A stretch of DNA of 64,000 nt from Amia ocellicauda (lineage: Eukaryota > Chordata > Actinopteri > Amiiformes > Amiidae): positions 3,419,501 through 3,483,500 of the forward strand of contig NC_089856.1 of the NCBI RefSeq assembly GCF_036373705.1, in the 5' to 3' direction. A program made the position numbers and the translations under genes. The notes under the pieces were generated by a model. It worked only from the letters and a program-made list of their open reading frames with translations. It searched no databases and had not been told where the DNA came from. Every line of letters starts with the position of its first letter. The stretch's first letter is position 1. This document shows positions 11,297 through 25,372 of the stretch, one piece after another.

Positions 11297-14200
11297 CCCC
11301 TCCTTCTTCTACTTCTTCTTCTTCTCCCTCCCTCTCTCCCTACCCACTGGTTTCACTTATTAAGTTTCAAAGGTTTCTGGGCAACGTGGTAAAAAGTAAC
11401 CATGGCATTTTTTTGGCACCGCACTGCTCCCCTCGATGGGACTTGGGGTTGCCATGGCATCAGAGGGCACCTTATGAAGCGAGGCATTGTTGCCATTTTT
11501 TTTGTAAGAAACTCTGTGCCAGCCTTCTAAATACCCAGACTAGGGCTGCAGAACCCAGCTCTCTCATAGCCATGCCAGGCTGAATACATTATGCCAGTCC
11601 TCTCTTAAAGGGTCCCAGCCTGCCTAATGCTTTTAACATTGCGAGAGTGTGTGTGTGTGTGTGTGAGAGAGAGAATCGTGTGGGGCATCGATGTGGCATC
11701 TAACACAAAACCGTTTTCTCCGTGCCAAGCTCAGTCGTTCGATCGCACGCTCGTTTGCTCTCTCTCTCTCTCCCGCTTTCTGCAGACTCTATAGCAAGGG
11801 TCCCTGCATCGCATTCTCCCATGGGGCCTGTTTCTGCCCCCCACCCCAGCCCCCTAAACCACTGAACGAGCCCTGTACCTTGACCTTTGCTTTGCCAGAG
11901 CAGCTTCCCCTAACGTGTACTAATCACATTGGACGATAACAGCACCGGGCTGCTAATGGACTATTTAACTGTAATTGTTTAAGCTGTGTGTTAAATACAC
12001 AGCAGCCATTCTGCACTACTTTTCACACCGCATTCAGAGAAAGGGGTGTGTAGTGGGGGGGGGAGGTGCATTAGGGCACAAAGCCTTCCACTTTGTGGCA
12101 ACATTTCCATGCCAGTGAGGAACCACAGCTCTCTGGGCACCACCTGCTGGACGAAGACCGACCTGCCGGCAGTAGCGGTGTCGGGTCGGGTTTGTGCCGG
12201 TTCGACACAGAGACACACAGCCAATCTGCCACCGCTTCCCTCGGCCTCGGCAATTTCACGAGTTTCATTTCTTTTTTAATGTTTGTTTGTCATTTTTATT
12301 TCTGGGTGGTTGTGAACTTGAGTTTTTTTCTTTTTTTGGTTTTGTTTGTTTGTTTGCTTTTTGTAACCTGCCACCAGAACCAATGACGTCCACCGTGGCA
12401 GTTCTAGTAACGGCACAGGCAGACGCCGCCAGCCAATCGGAAGGCAGCACGTCATAACTGAAGACACAGCATCTGCAAACCTGGGAGGCTCTGGCCCAGC
12501 CACCGGTAAGCCTCCCCGCAGCCAATCAGCAGCGAGGACAGCAATGAATAGGGTGTGTGGGTTTTGTCCTTATTTTTTTGATTATTATTATTATTATGAT
12601 TATTATTATTATTCAAATCCCCAGAGCCAGTATAGAAACCAACCTCTTTTACTAATTGAAGAGCAGACTTTCGCTACAGCGAGATATTTCTCTCCGTCAG
12701 CATGACTTCTATGGCCGGCCGGGACGTGGGCAGCCAGGCCAGTACAGCAGCCCCCCTACAAAGACGGGGAGCGCGCCGCCTGCCACCATTGCACCCCCCT
12801 TCACGCCGGCCCGGCCAAAGCACTGGGAATGCGTGCCTTACAGCTTGTGTTTTGTTTTTCTTCGTTTTCCATCGTAGAAGCCTAAATCTTATGTAGTAAA
12901 CAAACATCAACAAAAGAAAGGGGAAGGGAAAAGACAATGCTGTAAGAATAAATGTCCAGTATCAGCACATTGCACACAATCGCAATCTGGTTTGTCGTTG
13001 GCCACGTAGACCGACACAACAACAACCCGATTCTGCGATTTCAATGTCTCACTACAAGCTGAAAACTTAAAACTAAGAACGTGTTCCAGCGTGATTTCTT
13101 CACTGAGGTCCTGAAGCCGAGTGGAGAGACAATGCTGAGCTCTGGCTGCTCTTCGATACGCTGGCTATGAACCTCAGAAATAGAAGGCCGAACGTTTCCC
13201 CCACAGCCACCATCCCGACCCTGGCAGAGAGGACGTCCCGGGGTGAGTCTGGAAGCCAAGATGGCCGACCAGTCCGTACCGTGTGTATAACCCAGTGCTC
13301 ACGCTGACCTTAAACAACCTCCGGCTCTCGATGCTAAATTTCACGCCGATTTTTCCATTTAAAAATAAAAAATAAAAAGCGTGGCAATACAATTATTCTG
13401 TAGCTTCGTGCATTTTGACTGGTTCCTTTTTTTTGGGGCGTGTGGGGGGGTATTTTCTCACCCCCTTGACAGAATACGAAAGGGGGGGTGGTTATTTCTA
13501 AGAGCAGAAAGGATCAAGTGTGTGTGTCGCCGTGTCCTCAGCTGTGGCATACAGACCCCGGACAGCTGACGGGATTTCTGGGCGATGACTCATCTGAAGT
13601 TGCACAGAGAGTTACATTTCCATGCCGGCCCTGTTGCCACGGCCCCGGTTCCCCGCGGACGGCCACCGACTCATCCTGTATCCGCTCGGTCTTCTGTTTG
13701 CAAATGAACTTCTAGTCTGTGGGTCTCAGGGGCGGCCTTGAATGACCCTCCAAAACTACCGTTCAGCTCATGGGAAGCGCCGACTCAAGCTACATCGACT
13801 GGTATGATTGAATATCTTAAAGACGACAACATATTTTTAATAGTAATATTGGAAAACAAAAGCGCTAACCTTATAGCTACAGCAACAGTTACTTTCCTTT
13901 CTTTAGGTCAGTGCATTAAGCGATCCACAAAAATAATTGAGATGACATCAGAGCAGTGGCGCAGCAAGGAGAGGTCAGAGGTCAATATTGTGCTATAGAT
14001 TATTATTTGATGATTTTAAAGTCAGTTAAAAACAACCTCTCACCTGAGACAGACCGAAGTCCCGACTCCCACAGATCCGCCACGAGGTCACGGGAGATGC
14101 CCCCCCCACACTTAGTCTTTTAACGCTGCAGGTGCAAAGACAAAGAGATAGTTTGTGAATCGCTACGATCTTCAACTGCATCGGAATACTTATCACAGGG

Positions 14201-17200
14201 AAATCTACTTTCCTGTTTAAATCTTTTGAAGAATATATATAAACCAAAAACATCAGCTGTGGTTTCATATCAGATGGAGGACATACAAATGTCTAAATAA
14301 ATCTATCTGTCAGCGACTTGCAAAATCTGTCTTCGGCACTTTATTAAGAATATAATTAGTGCATGAGACTTGGTTTAATTTAATCATTCTTGGGGTACAG
14401 ACACCAGACATCTCCAGCAGGATGTGTTGGTTGTGGAAGCCGAGGGGGGCCGGCCACCCGTGTAATGGCGCAGAAGAACACTAATTAAATATAAAATATG
14501 AGCTGGTAATTCCCTGCACAGGGTCATATGGAAACTCTTGTCGAGTGTTCATGGGGAACGCAGAACATCGGCTAAACCCACAGAGTAATTCGTCAGTGTT
14601 TGCTCTAGACCTACAGTAAAGCTACAAGATTCTCAGCTGCATCCCCCCCCTCCTTCTCGTTTAGTTTCAGTATGTAAATAATAAAAGACAAAATAGCCCC
14701 GGGAAAAAATCTTTGTGTTGTTGTTTCTTTTCCCTGCCCATTAGTAAAAACAAGCGTATAATTTTGGTTTGTTTATGATTATTTCGGTTCCAAATTGCCT
14801 CCAAACACTGAGTTACTATGTGTGAAAGTCTGGAAATGATTTGCGGTACCAAATCACAGAGTAGCTATTTCAGGTACAAACGTTTGATAAGTGTTAAAAC
14901 GTTTCGGGGAGAATAACCTTTGACAGGTGCCTGTTCGTTTGTCCGCCTGCAAGATCCAAACGGACCTGACGTGTCGTTCTGGGTCACCGGCAAATCGCGG
15001 CCCCTTTTAAATTGGAAACAGCAGCCCTGTCACACGAGCCGAGGCGAGGACTCTGGCGCCCTCGGGTGGGAGCCACCGCTCATTACAGGCACTGCAGTTT
15101 TAAGTGATGAAATACACTGAACTGGAGTGGATGAGTGCAGGAAGGGGTGGGGGGAATTACCTATGCAAAAGGTTGTGGAATTTTATCATTTCTACCATAT
15201 AGCCTTCCATCTTATTTTAACAAAGGTTTTCTGTCTCAGCCGTGTGAAGCAGGGTCCGTGTTACAGCCTGCCTGTATGGGAGTTTAGAGGAAGATGTCAC
15301 TGCTGTTTTAGCAGGGAAAGCAGATATGGAAACAGAGTCCTTTTGTGGTCCCAGCCAAACGGGACAGTCAGATCCTGACTGCTTTAAATTCAATAAAAAA
15401 TGTGAGTTCAGCCATCCGTCCAGAAGTGTCACCATCTGGTCTGTGTGCCGCTTCCTGAAACACAGGACGACAGCGAGCCACAGAGACGGCTGCCCCTCGC
15501 CACTCGACTGAGGCCACTGACCTCAGCTGCTCTACATGGTGCGGTACAGCTACCATCCATGCCTAAACTATAATGGCCCGTTTTACTACAACCCGCACCA
15601 CCACCACCGCCCCTACTCCCAGGAATCCAACTAGGGCCACTAGACTGACACTGGAAGAAGGAAGAGAAGGAGAAAATGTGGATGCACGCACCCCTCGTCT
15701 AGTGATGGCATGTATGCGACTGTCTGTATTATTATTACTTAGAAATATCCTACATAGCTGCCAGAGCCGTGTTATAATTTAGCGAGAGCCCAGACATAAT
15801 GTCCGTTAAACCCCCTCTGAGCAGAGCCAGCACAGGCGAGAGGGGCTGGGAGGGGACGGGGGCTCGCTGCGCTCGGGGTTTTGGACAGCGGCAGCAGGAG
15901 CAGCTCCACACGATGTATCAATGACGCAAATTTCTGCAAAGAGCATTACATGCTGGTATCCACCAAAATCCCTGGAAGGATTAAAAACTCCAAGTCAATA
16001 AACAATTAAAAATCCCTGCTGCCAAAAAAACAAAAAAAACAACAGGGAAAAACAAAACACAGAAATAAAGAACCATGTCTTTTCTGGTTGCTAGCGGAGG
16101 ATGGAGTCAACAGACAGATCCACTCAGATCTGCAGATGAACAATCTTACAGTGTTTCTAGGCCAGGCTTAAAGCGCAGCACCGCAACAATACCCTCAGCT
16201 CGCCAGGGCGGTCTGCGTGCATCTCCACAACGCTTCTCATGGCAGTTTTGTGTGGCAACACCAAGTTGGCGGTGACTCACTCCAGGAACACTTAGCACCC
16301 CGGGCAGGGCGCGTCCAGAGGAGCCGGTAACACCCAGGACTGCTCACCCCCACCGCAAACAGCGACATCATCTCATGACTGCCGCAGCTAACGAGAACCT
16401 GGGCTTGCACCGCCACGGGCGCCAAATAAACGATTTTATGCAAATGGACACCTTGAAAGTCATATATTACTAGCAGGAGACAACTAAGGCAATGTCTTCT
16501 AATGAGATGCACAGAGGTTGTTTTGAAAGGGTGTGCACGCTCTCCTGTGGGTTTGATAATTAACACGATGCTGCTGCTCACTGACATGGAGGTGAAATGA
16601 GGACAAAGCAGGTCAGGTCAAGTTGGGTTGGGGGAGGAAAAGAAGAAGGGGAAGAAAGGTGAAGAAAAAGTAGCAGCAGAAGGAAGAGGGAGAGGAAGAA
16701 TGCACTTGAATATTCAGCCTGCCTCCCTGTCAGTGACCATGCTTCAAAAGGCTTATTTTTACATCTTTATGAAGATACTATTAAAAATATAAAGCATCCT
16801 CCAAACACAGCCACCACATTATGCTTACTATGTGAGACAAAATAACTGCTCTGTTTTATATATATACTGTACGATGTCAGCTATGAAGGACTGAGATATA
16901 GAAGCCGATCTGGTTTATTTTTCCTGTAGTAAAAAAAAAAAAAAAAAGGACCAAAACAAGACAACACACAAAGATGGTGCCATAACGCAGGAAGAGGAGA
17001 AGGGCGATGCGATGCCGTCGGGCAGCTTGAGGTGTTTCGATTTGGCGCAGAGAGGGGCCAGCTTGGCTTTCCAAGAGTACAATTTATGGGACGCCAAAAA
17101 AACACCAAAAGATTATCTTTAACTGGCTCACCAAAAACAGACGCCAGATGTAAAACACATACGCTCGCAGTTCAAAGATGGCATTCTTCAGATTTTGTTA

Positions 17201-19142
17201 GGAGCAAAAAGAACAAGAAAAAAAACACACACACACAAACAAAACACGCCATAAGAAACTAGCGTAAATAACAACAACCCCGAAGAGACAGCGCCCCATA
17301 AGAGTCCCATTGTGCCGGCGTGCGAGCCGCTCCAAGCGGCCCTGTTAGCTCGATTGGTTCCGGTGTGTTGTGCGGCCTGTGGGAGAGATCCAGCAGGTGT
17401 GGCTCTCCCTCCGAGGGATAATGGGCCCTTTATAAGGAACCCGCTCGGGTATCTCCCAGCCTCAGACCATCTGCATTTACCTTCCCTCGTCTGCGCGGTC
17501 TCGACTCGCAGCCAGCCTTCAGAGTGCAGTTTTGTTCAGTTTTGTTCTCACTCTTTTAATTGCGAAGACAAAGCGGCCCTGTTTCAGCATCTTCTCGGGC
17601 TTTCAGCTCTCAGATAGGAAGGAAAGAGAGGAGTGGGAATGCAGGCACAGGCCACGTATATCAGATACTTTTGGTTAATTTTCTTTTTATGAAAACATAT
17701 ACTATTGTGTTCAAAGGAGCCATTTTCATAGGCTCCCTTCCATACAAAGCTCATACAAAGAGCTAAAAAGGTCAATGAATGAACTGTGGGAGAAAACGAG
17801 TCTGCAGGGAGATCAACAGCAGCCTGGCAGGGTTTCCTCTGACAGCCAGAGAAGCGTCTCTGTATGCAGGCAGGACAGAGCAGTGTATACAGGCCGTAAC
17901 TTACACAAACATAATTCAGATACATGCCTTATAAGGTGATCGTATAGCAGTTTCCTTATAGAAACTAATCGAAAAGCAACAAGCACAGAAGTAACACAAG
18001 GTCAAAGATAGCTAGTTTACTGACAGTTTGCAATTTGGTAGTTGCGAAAACAGAGAATCTGTCTCACCCAGTCCTCAATGTCCCCCGTACCCGTCCACTC
18101 ACACACAAGGTCCAACAAGATCTGAGGACGAGTCACTCAGGTTTAGTAAACAACTAAGTCATAGAGCAGACCGCCATTCTACCACACAGCAACGCACACA
18201 AGCCTTGCCGTGTGAAAACTTGGCCCTCACAGACACGGAGGCCTCTGCCCCTCTCCCCCACAGCACTGGGCAGGGACGGGAGCCTGAGTCGGGCCCCGGA
18301 TGAGCCGTGGAGGCCGAGCTCCTGGGGTCAAGTTCTTGCGTCTAGTGCCTGCTCAGTTTGGTGCTTGGCGTTTGGTTTCTGTCGTGAATGTGGGTAAGGA
18401 GCGTAAGAAAAGCGAGTTCTAATATTGATTTATTTGGGAGGTTCTGCGCTGCCCCAGAGGCACCCTGCGGCAGCTTCACTGTGAAGGGCCAGACCCGAAG
18501 TCCGCTGTGACGGCAGGGGGCTGGAGAGGACAGGGGGGTGGGGGGGGCGAAAGGGTTAACGCTGGGCTCTTAGCATGGGATGGCTGGCTTTTTTATCTGT
18601 GTAGAAAACAGCTCCGAACAGCAGCGAACAGATTTTTGAGCAGGACGGCAGCCAACACAACCATCTGCTTTGAGTTTCTCTCCCCCACCACCACCAGGCC
18701 CCAGTGCCCAGCCCCCAGCCCCCTCCTCCGCCTCCGCCTCCTCGGCCGCCGTGTCTGTGTGCGAGGCGCGGGGAGGCTGTGTACACCCCTGCAGGCTGGC
18801 ACACACTTCTAAAAGGTACCTGGCTGAAACCGAGGAAAGGGGAGATGGGGAGGGGGAAGTATATAAAAAAAAAAAAACTAAAAACAGCCTGACTGAGATA
18901 CGAAGCAAAAGGAGGCAGTCAGGCTTCACAAACACAAACATTAACGGCTTTGTGTCGTAGCTGCTCGGCGCTGCTTTTAGTTCTTAGGGGGGGAGGGAGA
19001 GGGTGAGTTGCTTTATGCGATAGGAATGTAAAATCCTGAGCTCTGGGGTCCTGGTGCCAACGCTGGGCACCCTGGCATCAGCAGGGACACGGCAGTGAGA
19101 GGAATCCCCAGGGAACGGCGGCCTGTAACCAGCTGGGCACTC

Positions 19143-19178
<36 letters not shown>

Positions 19179-20170
19179 CCCTTCCCTCCCCCTCCCTCTC
19201 CGCTCACACGCATCCTCCCTGCCAACCGCAATCCGGCAGCCGCCAACGCCAAGGCAAGCTTTCTCCTCTTTCCTCTCTCTTTTTCATTCTTTTTTTTCTC
19301 ATAAAAAAAAAACAAAAAACTAAATGTGGTGTAAATCCTCCCCTCTCTGGGACCCCATCCAGAAGGGAAAAGCAGGGACGTTCACAGTGTTTTTTTAATA
19401 GATTTTTTTAAAGACCGTACAGAATAGTTGTGAAGCAGACACTCTTTCATCCTCACACACACACACACACTTTCCGAGCCTAACGTAAAGTTCGACTGAG
19501 GATTATTCCCCCACGAGGGTCTTTTACGCTTCCGTCGCAGTTGTTCTGATTCAAGGAAGCCAAACCGGTGTCAAGGCCTGTGTCTAGAGGACTGTGGGGC
19601 CTCGACTCGGCTGGACACAAACAAAGCAACAACAACGAAAAAAAAAACATTCATCCTCATGCGTCCTTGCGAATGTACATGTGCAGAACCGCTCGGCACC
19701 CTGCAGTGTTCAGTACCTGTCTAATAAGGGGTTAATACTGCGAGCGCAAGATAAGGCGGTGCACGGCATACGACCTGGCCGCAGACTCGCCTCCGCTCAC
19801 AGCACTGGTGGGAAAGCGGGCAGCTGTTGGCCTTAAAAGAGAGCGCTGGAGAAAACAGTCGCCGGGGCTGCCAAAGAGTTCAGCTCCGTCGTTACAGGGT
19901 TTGTTGTTCTATTTCTTCTTCTGCTTCTCTTACAATCCTCGGCGCCCTGGCGTTAATCTCTGGCTCTTCCTCGTCCTGGGGTGACCCTGGAGCCATGGAA
20001 AGGGATTTGCAACGGAGACATGCACACGCCTAGGGATCCTGGCCGCGGGGGGTGGGGGGGAGTAGCCGTTTGACAGCCAGGAGAGCAGGAAGACACAACG
20101 AAGGGGGCAAGGACTGACACTCACCTGGAGGAAGCAAAGCAGCTGCGGGGGGTGGCTTTCCTGCCTGCCT
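11293..20170. other. Noncoding stretch, no gene seen
   Basis: Long intergenic or intronic DNA. It contains (GT)n at about 11645-11666, an ATT run at 12585-12613, poly(A) near 16930-16946, a CA run near 17225-17240, (CT)n at 19145-19176 and CA at 19456-19470. No frame carries a recognisable domain, and none shows exon borders matching the synteny-expected gene NFIX. Confidence 0.5.
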
Positions 20171-20224
20171 TAAAGTACATGAGAAAGTGTCCAGTCGAGA
20201 GGAGGCCATTCGCCCCATAGTTGA
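20171..20224 (-). mobile_element. LINE 3' tail fragment
   Basis: The stretch from AGTACATGAGAAAGTGTCCA through GGAGGCCATTCGCCCC is the reverse complement of the 3' end of the LINE copy at 41158-42140 (GGGGCGAATGGCCTCC). Only the last ~50 bases are present. Confidence 0.7.
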
Positions 20225-20287
20225 CTTTTTATCTTTCACACATCATTTATCATTTTTACACATACCTCAATACTTAATGAAATATCA

Positions 20288-20565
20288 GCATAAGAACATA
20301 AGAAAGTGTCCAATGGAGAGCAGCCCATTTGCCCCATTGTGCTCGTTTGGTGTCCATTAATAACTAAGTGATCAAGGGTCCTATCCAGTCTGTTTTTGAA
20401 TGTTCCCACATTGTCTCTTCAGCCACATCGCTGGGGAGTTTGTTCAGATTGTGACGCCTCTCTGTGTGAAGAAGTGTCTCCTGTTTTCTGTCTTGAATGC
20501 CTTGAAGCCCAATTTCCATTTGTGTCCCCGGGTGCGTGTGTCCCTGCAGATCTTTAGCTCACACT
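20288..20565 (-). mobile_element. CR1/L2-like LINE 3' end, 5'-truncated
   Basis: Reading on the minus strand, this segment matches the C-terminal coding part and 3' tail of the LINE at 41158-42140, including ACAAATGGAAATTGGGCTTC and the AAGAACATAAG tail. It has indels and stops and is a dead relic. It lies about 65 bases from another copy of the same 3' tail in the same orientation. Confidence 0.85.
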
Positions 20566-22664
20566 GAGGACCTCACCACAAATATACGCACTGGTTACCT
20601 CTTGAACTATATAATCTATATTCAACTTCTGCCATTTTTATAGTTTTTAAATTGTACCTGAATTTATTGAATCTTGCATTTCTGTCTACCAAGAAATAAG
20701 AATAATAAGTAATAAATAAACCAAAGAGAAACAAGGACAGCCTCTCTCAAAATAAGGTCGAGTGACAGTAGTGCCACACGCATGTGGAGAGTGTGGCAGA
20801 GCACAGGGTGTAACACCAAGCATGGGTGGTCCTTAGATTCTCAGGTGACCGGACCGGAGTTTGATAGGGCACGTAACACCCTCAAAAAGTACATTTTACT
20901 CCCCCGAGTTACACCGATTCATTGAATTACCAGTTGAGTTACAGCCAGAGGGGCGCGGGTGGGATTGTGCAAGGAGACCCTGGTGCACGTCTGTCTGGAG
21001 GAGGACAGAGGCGGCCCGACACCGCCAGTTTACATGACAGATTCGACGGTGCCGACACGAGCCATATTGAAAAAAAACAGTTGAAAAAGCGGGCCTTTTA
21101 TCCAGGCAGCCCGCTTCCTTTCTACCTTTCAATGAATACGGAAAACGCATCCAACTTTCTTCTTTTCTTTCTACTCGCCCCCCCCCCCTTCATACAAGTC
21201 TGCAACATACAATCTGCTCTGGCTGGCTATTGATTACACAAGCCTGGAAGCCCCTTAAGATACACACAAAGTGCCTGGGACCGCCGTGAGCTTTGAGTTA
21301 GCAATGGGGTAGAAAATTAAAAAAACACACACAAGGTAACACATTGTGTGGGGATGGAGGCATCTATGACACCCCTCCTCTTTTTGTTTTTTGTTTCTGT
21401 CTCGCTCCCCCCCCCCCCAGAAGAACGACTGCCAGAAATTGGGGACTACTAACAGGATTTAAAAGTATGTGAAGGAGTTTCTGTCACCTAGCAGGTGTTT
21501 CTTTTTAAACAGCACTCAAAGCCAGCTTTTTTTCTTTTTTACTTTTTTTTTGGCTGATCTTGACTGGGCCTTCTGGGAGTTTCCTTTTTCACTCTCTCTC
21601 TGTCTGTCTCTGTCTCTCTCTCTCACACACATACACTCTCCTTTTCATTCATGGAGACGGTGTGAAAGAAGACCTTTAAGGTTCGCCAAAGGGAGACGGG
21701 AAAGAGAGGGGGGGAGGGAGAAACAAACAAACAAACAAGGCACAACAACTCAGCGATGGGCCGATGGATCCACAGAGGAAATGTTTGAGTTCTGTAGCGG
21801 CCGGGACGAGGGGGAATCTAAATTTAGGAGCTGTGAGTTTTACGGCTGGCGATCCTCGAGACACGCTGGCAGGCCTCGGTGCCTCAGCGCTCTGTCAAGG
21901 CCTGCGCTCGGGGCTCTTTACGAACACTGCATTTCACCAGACGTGGAGTTACGCTGCTTTCTGGCTTTAATTCTGTATCTATTTATTTCTCTCTGTCTTT
22001 GGGGAAGAAAAAAGTTCCCAGCTTTGTTTTTACTGTTGCAATCGACACTTGAGAAGAAACAAAAACCCCTATGTTCAGCTCCCTCCTACCACAACATCTT
22101 TCCCAATAAACCACAGTGCAGTGGGCATTCTCCAGCGCTAGAGAGTGGCCACGGGCTCTTCTGTTTTCCATTTCAGACTTCTGCTTTCAATCGACTGAAA
22201 CCTTCTCATTATCTGCTCGGGAGGACATATTTAATATTTGTTTTGTTATGATCGGTTACAGATGACGAGTGCACAGCAGCTGCAGAAATGCAAAGCGAAG
22301 GCACGGGAACAGGAATATGCCCTCCAGCTGATGGGATCTGCCCGTTAACCACGCGACCGCAATATAGTCATTGGACAATCCCTGGGAAGGGCCATGGTCA
22401 GCGTGTTTTGTGCTCCAGCAGACATCTACAATGTATTCCTATATAGTGCCTTTCATCTCAACTCAGAATCCCCAGGGTCTTCACTACAACCCCCCAGCCT
22501 CACACTTTATCCAGAGTTAAGGTGTGTGTGTGGGGGGGGGTGTTGGCAGGCGTTGTTTTGTTACAGATACATGAAGGTTCACATTTCTGTTCTTACAATA
22601 AATACATCAATAATGCATGGAGATCTACAATGGGATTAGACAGACATGATATAATGCACCATCT
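20566..22664. other. Noncoding stretch, no gene seen
   Basis: No supported exon. It contains poly(C) runs near 21178-21188 and 21407-21418. A 260-codon open frame at 21469-22251 runs through TC repeats and has no recognisable domain. Confidence 0.5.
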
Positions 22665-23150
22665 CCAGTCCAGGCCCTGTCCCCATCCCTCCAGCCCCAT
22701 CCCCATCCTCAATCCCAGTCCAGGCCCTGTCCCCGTCCCTCTAGCTCTGTCCAGGCCCTGTCCCCGTCCCTCCAGCCCCGTCCCCCCAGCCCCGTCCCCA
22801 TCCCCATTCCCAGTCCAGACCCTTTCCCTGTCCCTCCAGCCCTGTCCAGACCCTGTCCCTCCAGCCCTGTCCCCATCCTCGATCCCAGTCCAGGCCCTGT
22901 CCCTGTCCCTCCAGCCCCGTCCCCATCCCCGTTCCCAGTCCAGACCCTGTCCCTGTCCCTCCAGCCCTGTCCCCATCCTCGATCCCAGTCCAGGCCCTGT
23001 CCCTCCAGCCCTGTCCAGGCCCTGTCCCCGTCCCTCCAGCCCCATCCCCATCCCCATTCCCAGTCCAGACCCTGTCCCTGTCCCTCCAGCCCTGTCCCCA
23101 TCCCCATTCCCAATCCAGGCCCTGTCCCTGTCCTTTCCTGTCCACAGCCC
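22665..23150. repeat. GC-rich minisatellite, ~50-bp unit
   Basis: Tandem copies start with CAGTCCAG and contain CCCTGTCCCTCCAGCCC. Well-preserved copies start at 22886, 22936 and 22986, which gives a 50-bp period. Shorter and longer variants flank them, so the array has a higher-order mix of sub-blocks. The plus strand is very C-rich. Open frames cross it on both strands, because the repeat lacks stop codons in several frames. Confidence 0.92.
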
Positions 23151-23474
23151 AGGCTCATTCCTGGAGCCCAGAATCTCCAGGAGGTGCAGCAGGGGCCATA
23201 GGCCAACTGAATACATAGAAAGAAAAGAAGGATGAAAACATCTGACAGAAAACAATAAGCACCCCTGCGGTGATGGGAGACGCGATGGATCATCCTTCAA
23301 AACATTGTTAAATGTCCCTGCAGCTCTGTACAAAACAGTCCCAACTGAGACCAAGTCCCAAAAAAGCAACAAAAGCAACGCACAGAGCAATGCACAGTAT
23401 AACATTCCTAAATACTGAAATAAAGGCTTCTTTAGGTACAACATATGCAGGTACATGCACACACAAATATATAG

Positions 23475-23476
<2 letters not shown>

Positions 23477-23547
<71 letters not shown>
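23477..23547. repeat. Compound (TA)n-(CA)n-(TA)n microsatellite
   Basis: A (TA)16 run at 23477-23508 is followed by a (CA)n run at about 23511-23539 and a short TA run. Confidence 0.92.
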
Positions 23548-23717
23548 CATATACAAACACACAGACATATTTTTCCCTCTCTGTCTCTAAGGTACGGCAG
23601 CCTGATCAGTATTTACCCTGCTGGGCGGTCAAAGCGCAATGTGTGCTCCAGATGCTACCACTGATTTCCAATCAACTGGACAGAGGGCTTCCAATGAACC
23701 GAGCAGATGGCTTCAGA

Positions 23718-23790
23718 GATGTGTGTGTGTGTGCGTGTGTGTGTGTGTGCGTGTGTGTGTGTGTGTGTGAGACAGAGAGAGAGAGAGACC
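23718..23790. repeat. (TG)n-(GA)n compound microsatellite
   Basis: A TG run with two GC interruptions up to about 23769, followed by GAGAGA. A short GTT run follows at about 23860-23877. Confidence 0.9.
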
Positions 23791-25372
23791 GACAGGCGCT
23801 CCCAAACAGCTGTGTGAAGCGGATTGCGAACACAGATGTGGATTCCGGTGCTGTTGCGTTGTTGTTGTTGTTGTTGTTTTATACCAGACAAAGCTTTGCA
23901 TATTAGCAGCCGAATTAAACTCCTGGTGCTGCGTTTTAATGAGGGAACAGAAAGAAGCGTGTCACAACAAAGCAGACTTTTTCAACACATGCCTCTGAAA
24001 GGATGTTTCGTGGAAACGCAAGGCCGAACACCGGTCCTAAATGTACTGACTTCTCGGGGCACAGAACAAATCTGTGAAATTATGTCCTACTGTGTCCTAC
24101 AACTAACATGTCCAAAGAACTCACTGGCATCCTTATATTTCTGACCATCTGGAGCTAAACCGCTACACTGTCTCAGTCAACGTCACTCACAGCACTCGAA
24201 CCAGGGGAGGCGGGGCCGTGCGCAGTCGTTTGTCCAGTTCGTTAATTATATTAGAGATTGTTTTAAGGCACACTGCTATTTTGAGTAGCATTCATAATAA
24301 TCTCCTATTAATCCAGCTCAGAGCTTCCATCGTATGTCTGTGTCGGTCTGTGTCGCTGTGGACGCCTTGTTACACAAGGTGCACCCGCCCTCTAGTGGCC
24401 ATGCCACAAAACTACAGTACAAAAATTAAAAGCCCATTCAAAGATGCACACAAAAACCATATTCTAGGTATTGCGTGCTTATTGCATCATTTGCAATAAA
24501 TGTGCGCAGACAGACATATGCATGTACAGTTATGCATCCAAACCCATCTGCAGGTATGCGATTGTGCTCCTCGGTGGTGCCTGTATGCCGAGAGCCAGAC
24601 AGCTTGTGAAATGCGGAAACGAATCGATGCGCAATGCAACAAGCGACAAGAAAAGACACACAAGCTGTGACTGAGCGCTTCTGGTTGCTCGACCTACAGG
24701 GAGACCCGCTCTGCAGCTACGCAAAGGTAACCAGGCAGCACTGGGGTGACCCCTCAGAGCTCGGAGCCACAGAAGCATGTGCTCAGCGCTGGCCTGGCCA
24801 AGGTGCAGGACAGCTGCGGCCCAGTCCGTTCCTCAGCACCACACCTGCTGCTGCAAACCCCCCCCCACACACACACAGGCCGGGGGCTCCAGCACCGACA
24901 TAAAACTGCCAGCCCACAACAGTCCTCCCAAGTGCTTCTCATCGCTCCAGAATCGGCCAGCCACTGGACGTGGGACCCCACTGAGGATAAGCCTCTCCTT
25001 GACCCGTCTCTGAACACTGCCTTCCCCAAAGCCAGGACTGGGGACCTTGCCCACTCAACTGGGCAGTGTCTTGCCAGTCAGTACAAGGAGCTCCAGTGAC
25101 TTAGGACACCTTGCAGTATCAACGTTCACAAAACATTCCTCTCGTCTCGCGCAGTTCTCCACTCCTGCACAAAACACGCAGAGTACAGATTTTAAGGGAA
25201 GCGAGTTCAAGTCTCACCTCCCGTGCTGGTAATGAACCACAGCTCCTGGGCCAATCAGATGCAAGTTTCTGTTAACGGGAGAGCGGTTCGAGTGAAACCA
25301 GGAGAATAGGGCCGAAAACATTTCACCGCCGGATCCCAATCCTTCCCTGAAGCCCACTGAACACCTCTGGTA
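23791..25372. other. Noncoding stretch, no gene seen
   Basis: No exon could be supported. Open frames in this stretch are short and carry no recognisable motif. Confidence 0.5.

Noticed and set aside
21469..22251. 260-codon plus-strand open frame
   Set aside because: It includes a TC-repeat-derived Leu/Ser run and has no domain; GC-rich sequence lacks stops by chance.
22522..23540. Long open frames on both strands (about 237 and 315 codons)
   Set aside because: They are made of the 50-bp minisatellite and the flanking TA/CA repeats. The translated sequence is simple Pro/Ser or Gly/Asp/Trp repeats, with no exon signals.
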